Assembly (NCBI GenBank): GCA_020632995.1
Contig: JACKEN010000006.1
Span: 248,001-312,000 of the forward strand
Length of the DNA stretch: 64,000 nucleotides
Direction: 5' to 3'
Origin: Deltaproteobacteria bacterium
GTDB lineage: Bacteria > Myxococcota > Kuafuiibacteriia > Kuafuiibacteriales > Kuafuiibacteriaceae
Shown piece by piece: positions 60,511 through 64,000 of this stretch. Made by a program: the position numbers and the translations under genes. The notes under the pieces are model-generated. The model was not told the DNA's origin, did not search any database, and saw only the letters and a list, made by a program, of their open reading frames with translations. Within the stretch, counting starts at the first letter, position 1. The number at the start of each line of letters is the position of its first letter.

Positions 60511-61716
60511 TCATCGCCGCATCGCCAGCCCCACCGTCACCAGGTGGAGCTGGGTGGTGTACGGATCCAGGCCCTCGGGCTCGCCCTCGAGCCGCCGCAG
60601 CTCGTACTCCGCCAGCACGCTGAAGCCCCCGCCGACCGAGAGCCGGAGGCCGCCCCGGGCCCCCAGCCCCACCGCCTCGGGGAGGTTGTAGAGCGCGTGG
60701 AGCTCCGGCAGGACGGGTTGCAGCTCGCGCCCGAGGGTGCCGCCGGCCCAGGCGCCGAAGCGGGCGGAGTCCCAGCCGAGCACCAGCTCGCCCGCCCCGT
60801 GGGCCGCCCCGTCGCTCCACTGCAGGCGACCCTGCGCCGCGGCCGAGAAGCCGGCCCAGGGGCCCACCCCGAGCCGCAGGCTGGACTGCAGCACGTTGTG
60901 GTCGGGGTACACGCTGATCGCCTGGGCGAGCCGCAGGTCGACCCCCCAGGTGATCCGGAGCTGGGCCGCGGCGACGTGGGCCGCGAAGTTCGGCTGGCCC
61001 TGAGGGCGGGCCCAGCCGTAGGTGCCGCGCAGCCCCCAGCGGGGGGCGTCGTAGCCGAGCGAGGCCCAGACCTCGTTCTGCAAGAGGTCCTCCACCGGCG
61101 GATCGAAGACCTGCTCGCTCCGGGTCACGAAGTAGAGGCCGCGGTAGCCGGCCCCGAGGTGGAGCCCGAAGGGGGCGCGCCACGCGACCCGGGCCGCCCC
61201 CGCCCCCGCGAAGCGCTTGGCGGGGTGGCCGCTCCAGACATGGCCGGTGAGCCCGACCCACGCCTCGATCTGCGGCCAGGCGGCCCTCGCCGCGTCCAGC
61301 CCCGCGCGGGCCGCAGGATCACCTGGGCGGGCGGCCAGGACCCGCTCGAACGCGGCCCGGGCCTCGTCCCACGCTCCGAGCGCGAGCGCGGCCTCCCCCA
61401 GGCCCTGGTCCGCGTCGCCGCCGGGCCCCGAGAGCGCGGCGGCCAGCGCGTAGTAGCGCCGCGCCTCCTCGGCCCGGCCCGCGCTCAGGCAGAGGTAGCC
61501 GAGGCGGAGGGCGAGGCTGTAGTCCTGGGTGTAGACGTCCATCGCGGCGGCGAGGGTGGTGATGGCCGCGTCGCGCTCGCCCGCCGCGCGCTGGGCCTCG
61601 GCCCTCGCCATCGTGGCCTCGTAGCTCAGCGGGGGATCGCCTGCGAAAGCGGCCGGAGCGCCCACGGGCCCCGTCCCCGCCATGAACACGAGCAGCGCTG
61701 CTCCAATCCGCCCCAA
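60511..61716 (-). CDS. TPR protein with outer-membrane beta-barrel (YaiO-like), first gene of the operon
   Basis: I chose TTG 61716: it begins a good signal (MGRIGAALLVFMAGTG...AFAG) and has GAGGAGG 10 nt upstream. The 401-residue product has TPR-like helices (about 35-150, with ERDAAITTLAAAM and AWDEARAAFERVLAARP), then about 250 residues of alternating strands ending in LVTVGLAMRR, as in YaiO-type barrels. It is probably an outer-membrane port for the product or substrate of the operon. It is 14 bp upstream of the pqqD-like gene. The start codon is less sure than the gene. Confidence 0.75.
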   Translation of the reverse strand: MGRIGAALLVFMAGTGPVGAPAAFAGDPPLSYEATMARAEAQRAAGERDAAITTLAAAMDVYTQDYSLALRLGYLCLSAGRAEEARRYYALAAALSGPGGDADQGLGEAALALGAWDEARAAFERVLAARPGDPAARAGLDAARAAWPQIEAWVGLTGHVWSGHPAKRFAGAGAARVAWRAPFGLHLGAGYRGLYFVTRSEQVFDPPVEDLLQNEVWASLGYDAPRWGLRGTYGWARPQGQPNFAAHVAAAQLRITWGVDLRLAQAISVYPDHNVLQSSLRLGVGPWAGFSAAAQGRLQWSDGAAHGAGELVLGWDSARFGAWAGGTLGRELQPVLPELHALYNLPEAVGLGARGGLRLSVGGGFSVLAEYELRRLEGEPEGLDPYTTQLHLVTVGLAMRR

Positions 61717-61865
61717 GGATCGGTGCCCTCCTCGGTGCTCATTGGAGCAAGGCCCGTGCCGCGACCCCGACGGTGCGAGCAGGCGGCGCGCAGGGCGAGG
61801 GAGCGGGGCGCGGTAACCGGCCCGCGCGCCATGGTGGAGGTCGGTAACGGTGGCTTTGGTCGAAG

Positions 61866-61882
61866 TGCGACGATTCGTCGCA
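61866..61882. promoter_or_regulatory. Perfect 17-bp inverted repeat, candidate operator
   Basis: TGCGACGA and TCGTCGCA flank a single central T, 150 bp upstream of the first operon gene. Size and symmetry fit a dimeric regulator site. No regulator gene is adjacent. Confidence 0.5.
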
Positions 61883-61891
61883 GGCAGGTTG

Positions 61892-61910
61892 GCTTGCGGA
61901 CCGTGCAAGC
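61892..61910. promoter_or_regulatory. Short hairpin beside the 17-bp repeat
   Basis: GCTTGC and GCAAGC with a 7-nt loop. The right arm continues into GCAAGCTCGCTTGT (61905-61918), one base off the dispersed GCAA-N6-TTGC motif. Confidence 0.4.
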
Positions 61911-62134
61911 TCGCTTGTCACCCCGATCCGATCCGTCCACCCGGGCGGCGCCGCGGTCGGCTCGGCGCGCGGGGCCAGGCGGGGCTTTCCCCGTGCTGCG
62001 CGGCTGAGAGGTCGCCGGCGCACACCGCGAGAAAACTCGGCGATGGCGCGGCCGCGGGCGCCACGGCTCCGCCGGCCCAGGACCTCAGGATCCGGTCGTG
62101 TAGGGGGTTGTACGTAGCGCCGTCGCGGGTTGAC

Positions 62135-62308
62135 TCAGCGGCCGGACGCCGCGGCGCGCTGCTTGCGGTTCGGGAGCGCGCCGTCCTTGAGCTTCTTGTC
62201 GGAGGCGCCCTCCTTCACGAGGCGGCCTCGCGACACCACCACCCCACCGGAGCGCAGCCTGGAGATGCGCTTTTGCCCGCGCTTGGTCACTCGCCTGAAA
62301 AGTGCCAC
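62135..62308 (-). CDS. Small basic protein
   Basis: GTG 62308 opens 57 residues: MALFRRVTKRGQKRIS, a GGVVVSRGRLVKEG middle and a Lys/Arg-rich C-terminus. It has 17 Lys/Arg, one Glu and two Asp, which suggests nucleic-acid binding. The codon pattern favours G/C at third positions as in true genes here. I do not recognise the family. It is divergent from the coiled-coil gene at 62403. Confidence 0.5.
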   Translation of the reverse strand: MALFRRVTKRGQKRISRLRSGGVVVSRGRLVKEGASDKKLKDGALPNRKQRAAASGR

Positions 62309-62402
62309 GGGGATGCCTCACTCGCAACCGACGGTGGAGGGATGCAGAAGCCTGGATGCCAGATTGATCCCGTCGCCTCGGGGGGCTAGCGTTCGGGTCC
62401 CC

Positions 62403-64000
62403 GTGCCGCAGAAGAACGCCTTCATCATCGACGATGACCGCGATTTCGCGCTCAAGATGGCCGCCGCCCTCCGCACGGACGGGCTGAAGGTGGGCCTGTC
62501 CGAGGGCGATCGAGATCCGCTGGACGAGATCAAGCTGGAGCGGCCCGACATCGTGCTGGTGCGCGCGGAGGGGAAGAACAACGAGTCCGGCTTCTCCATC
62601 TGCAACCGGCTCAAGAAGGCCAAGCGCTGGGCCAACACGCCGGTCTTCATCTACACCTCCGACGACAACACCAAGCGCCTCGAGAAGCACCGGGAGCAGG
62701 ACACGCCGGCCGATGACTACCTGATCATCCCGGAGCAGCCGCCGTACCCCTTCGACGAGATCCGCGGCCGTGTGAAGGGTATCCTCTTTCCCCCCGGCGG
62801 CGTGAGCAAGCCGCCGCCCCTGCCCGCCCCCAAGGAGGAGGAGCTGAAGCCGGTGACGGCCGAGGACTCCGCGTTCATCGAGACCTTGATGGACTCCCTG
62901 GTCTCGTCCGACGACGAGCCGTCGACCCCGCCGCCGGTCCGGCGCGAGCCGACCCAGATAGGCCGGCGCACCACCGCCGACCACAAGCTGGACATGCTCC
63001 GCCAGAAGCTCCGCCAGCGCGAGTCGGAGCTGGCCAAGGTCATGGAGATGTTCCGGGCCAAGGAGCGCGAGTACCACCAGTGGAACGAGAAGGTGGTGGA
63101 GCGCGATGTGGAGGCCCAGTCCCTCCGCATGACCATCGACGACCTCAAGGCCACCAACGACGCGGTCCGAGAGGAGCTCGATCACCGGACGGCGGAGTTC
63201 AACGCCTCGTTCGAGCAGCTGCTCGAGGAGAAGGTCGGCCGCGAGAACGAGCTGATCCAGATCGTCGCGGGCAAGGAGAAGGAGCTCGCGGACCTGCAGG
63301 CGGCCCTGGCGAAGACCAAGGCGGCGGCGGAGGCCCAGGACCAGGCGCTGTCCGCGCGGATCGCCGACCTCGAGGGGAAGCTCGCCGCGGCGGAGGCCCG
63401 CATCTCGGAGCTCGAGGCCACCCTGGGCGACCGCGAGCAGGCGATCGCCGACCTCGAGGCGGAGCTGAAGGAGGCCAAGGCGCAGATCGAGGGCTTCTCG
63501 GCCACCGTGGCCCGGCAGGTCGACGCCCTGGCCGAGCAGCAGGCCCAGCGCCTGCGCCTCGAGGCCCTGATCCTGGAGCTGCGGGGCGATCTCGCGTCCA
63601 CCCGGGACGACGTGGACGAGCTGTCCCGCACCCAGGCGTTCGAGCTGGCGACCCGGGACGAGCTGATCCACGGGCTCAGGGCCGACCTCGCCAACGCCGA
63701 GGCCCACGCGGCGCAGCTCGAGAGCGACCTGTCGGGCGAGCTCGAGGACACCCGCGACGCCCTCGGGGCCGAGCAGGCCGCCCACGCCGCCGAGGCGGCG
63801 CGCGCGGATGGCCTGGACGTGGAGCTGGCCGAGCTCAAGGCCGAGAGCGAGCAGACCCGATCCGAGCTCGAGGCCGACGTGGCCCGGCTGGCCGACAGCG
63901 AGGCGTCCCTCAACGCCGAGCTGGCCGCGGCGCAGGAGCAGGTCGAGAGCCTCGAGGCCCAGCGCGCCGCCCTCAGCGGTGAGGTCGCGACCCGCGACGG
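62403..64000 (+). CDS. Atypical receiver plus long coiled coil, AglZ/FrzS-like, 3' end off window
   Basis: GTG 62403 opens 532 codons that run off the right edge. Residues 1-125 have the receiver fold: DDDRDF is the acidic loop, but the phospho-acceptor position after PDIVLV is Arg54, and the usual Lys before Pro is Ile (YLIIPEQP). It is therefore a pseudo-receiver. A Pro-rich linker follows, then from about 195 unbroken heptads of Glu/Ala/Leu. This is the plan of Myxococcus AglZ and FrzS, which organise gliding and type IV pilus polarity. Identity to either cannot be decided from the visible part. Confidence 0.75.
   Translation, partial: MPQKNAFIIDDDRDFALKMAAALRTDGLKVGLSEGDRDPLDEIKLERPDIVLVRAEGKNNESGFSICNRLKKAKRWANTPVFIYTSDDNTKRLEKHREQDTPADDYLIIPEQPPYPFDEIRGRVKGILFPPGGVSKPPPLPAPKEEELKPVTAEDSAFIETLMDSLVSSDDEPSTPPPVRREPTQIGRRTTADHKLDMLRQKLRQRESELAKVMEMFRAKEREYHQWNEKVVERDVEAQSLRMTIDDLKATNDAVREELDHRTAEFNASFEQLLEEKVGRENELIQIVAGKEKELADLQAALAKTKAAAEAQDQALSARIADLEGKLAAAEARISELEATLGDREQAIADLEAELKEAKAQIEGFSATVARQVDALAEQQAQRLRLEALILELRGDLASTRDDVDELSRTQAFELATRDELIHGLRADLANAEAHAAQLESDLSGELEDTRDALGAEQAAHAAEAARADGLDVELAELKAESEQTRSELEADVARLADSEASLNAELAAAQEQVESLEAQRAALSGEVATRD

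Larger units (their letters stand above)
61717..62134. other. Non-coding region upstream of the six-gene operon
   Basis: 418 bp without a credible gene on either strand (a plus-strand frame from 61850 is out of character and crosses the small basic gene). It holds a perfect 17-bp inverted repeat (61866-61882), a 6-bp-stem hairpin (61892-61910) and a near-copy of the dispersed motif (61905-61918). It should contain the operon promoter. Confidence 0.6.

Noticed and set aside
250..60850. GCAG-N6-CTGC sites (for example 789, 43008, 59905, 60825) as further copies of the dispersed motif
   Set aside because: With both A-to-G changes the word is expected a few times by chance at this GC content, so I did not count these as evidence.
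61850..62389. A 179-codon plus-strand frame in the operon control region
   Set aside because: Composition is rich in Cys, Pro and Arg, unlike real genes here; it overlaps the small basic gene and the palindromes.

Overview
The window is GC-rich, gene-dense bacterial DNA. It very probably comes from a myxobacterium or another Myxococcota. The evidence is a CGNG..GEQCDDGN cysteine-rich (DUF4215-type) repeat protein, two very large Ser/Thr kinases fused to AAA ATPase and TPR regions, an atypical receiver plus coiled-coil protein resembling AglZ/FrzS, and lipoproteins whose mature ends start with Asp-Ala-Gly or poly-Asn tracts. I see no tRNA, rRNA, insertion sequence, prophage or CRISPR array. 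Starts were chosen by hand; many genes begin with GTG or overlap the previous stop as ATGA.

Layout: 0-5.3 kb holds a partial DNase I-fold protein, two membrane-anchored hypotheticals and a lipoprotein with a damaged M35 peptidase domain and FG-GAP repeats. 5.3-7.7 kb carries a cysteine desulfurase and a DHH phosphoesterase. 7.8-14 kb is a plus-strand run of a barrel protein, a kinase-ATPase and a DUF547 protein. 14-19.3 kb has a hexokinase and surface lipoproteins. 19.5-22.8 kb has a VOC-GNAT fusion, an acyltransferase and a second DUF547 protein. 22.8-26.3 kb is a fadI-fadJ beta-oxidation operon behind a perfect 16-bp palindrome. 26.3-32.9 kb is a TolC/adaptor/RND efflux operon whose pump has about six extra membrane helices. 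33-43 kb holds an FHA protein, a glycosyltransferase, a MATE exporter, a secreted intradiol dioxygenase-like protein, a two-component pair and a GMC oxidoreductase with its small subunit. 43-54 kb holds the Cys-rich repeat protein, the second kinase-ATPase, an Omp85-like barrel, a membrane protein and PBP1A.

54.4-61.7 kb contains the most unusual gene set: a PRC-barrel protein facing a compact six-gene operon (61716 down to 55063). Its order is TPR plus outer-membrane barrel, PqqD-like protein, ATP-grasp ligase, ornithine/DAP-decarboxylase-like PLP enzyme, a urea-transporter channel fused to an M23 peptidase, and a TPR protein. It looks like a dedicated pathway that builds or processes a small peptide-like molecule across the envelope. 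I cannot name a characterised system that it matches.

A second signal cuts across all genes: a dispersed bipartite palindrome, GCAA-N6-TTGC. By eye there are 14 exact copies and about 33 one-arm variants (GCAA-N6-CTGC on either strand). Under a simple base-composition model I would expect about half an exact copy. It occurs in all three codon phases, so it appears to be kept at the DNA level.
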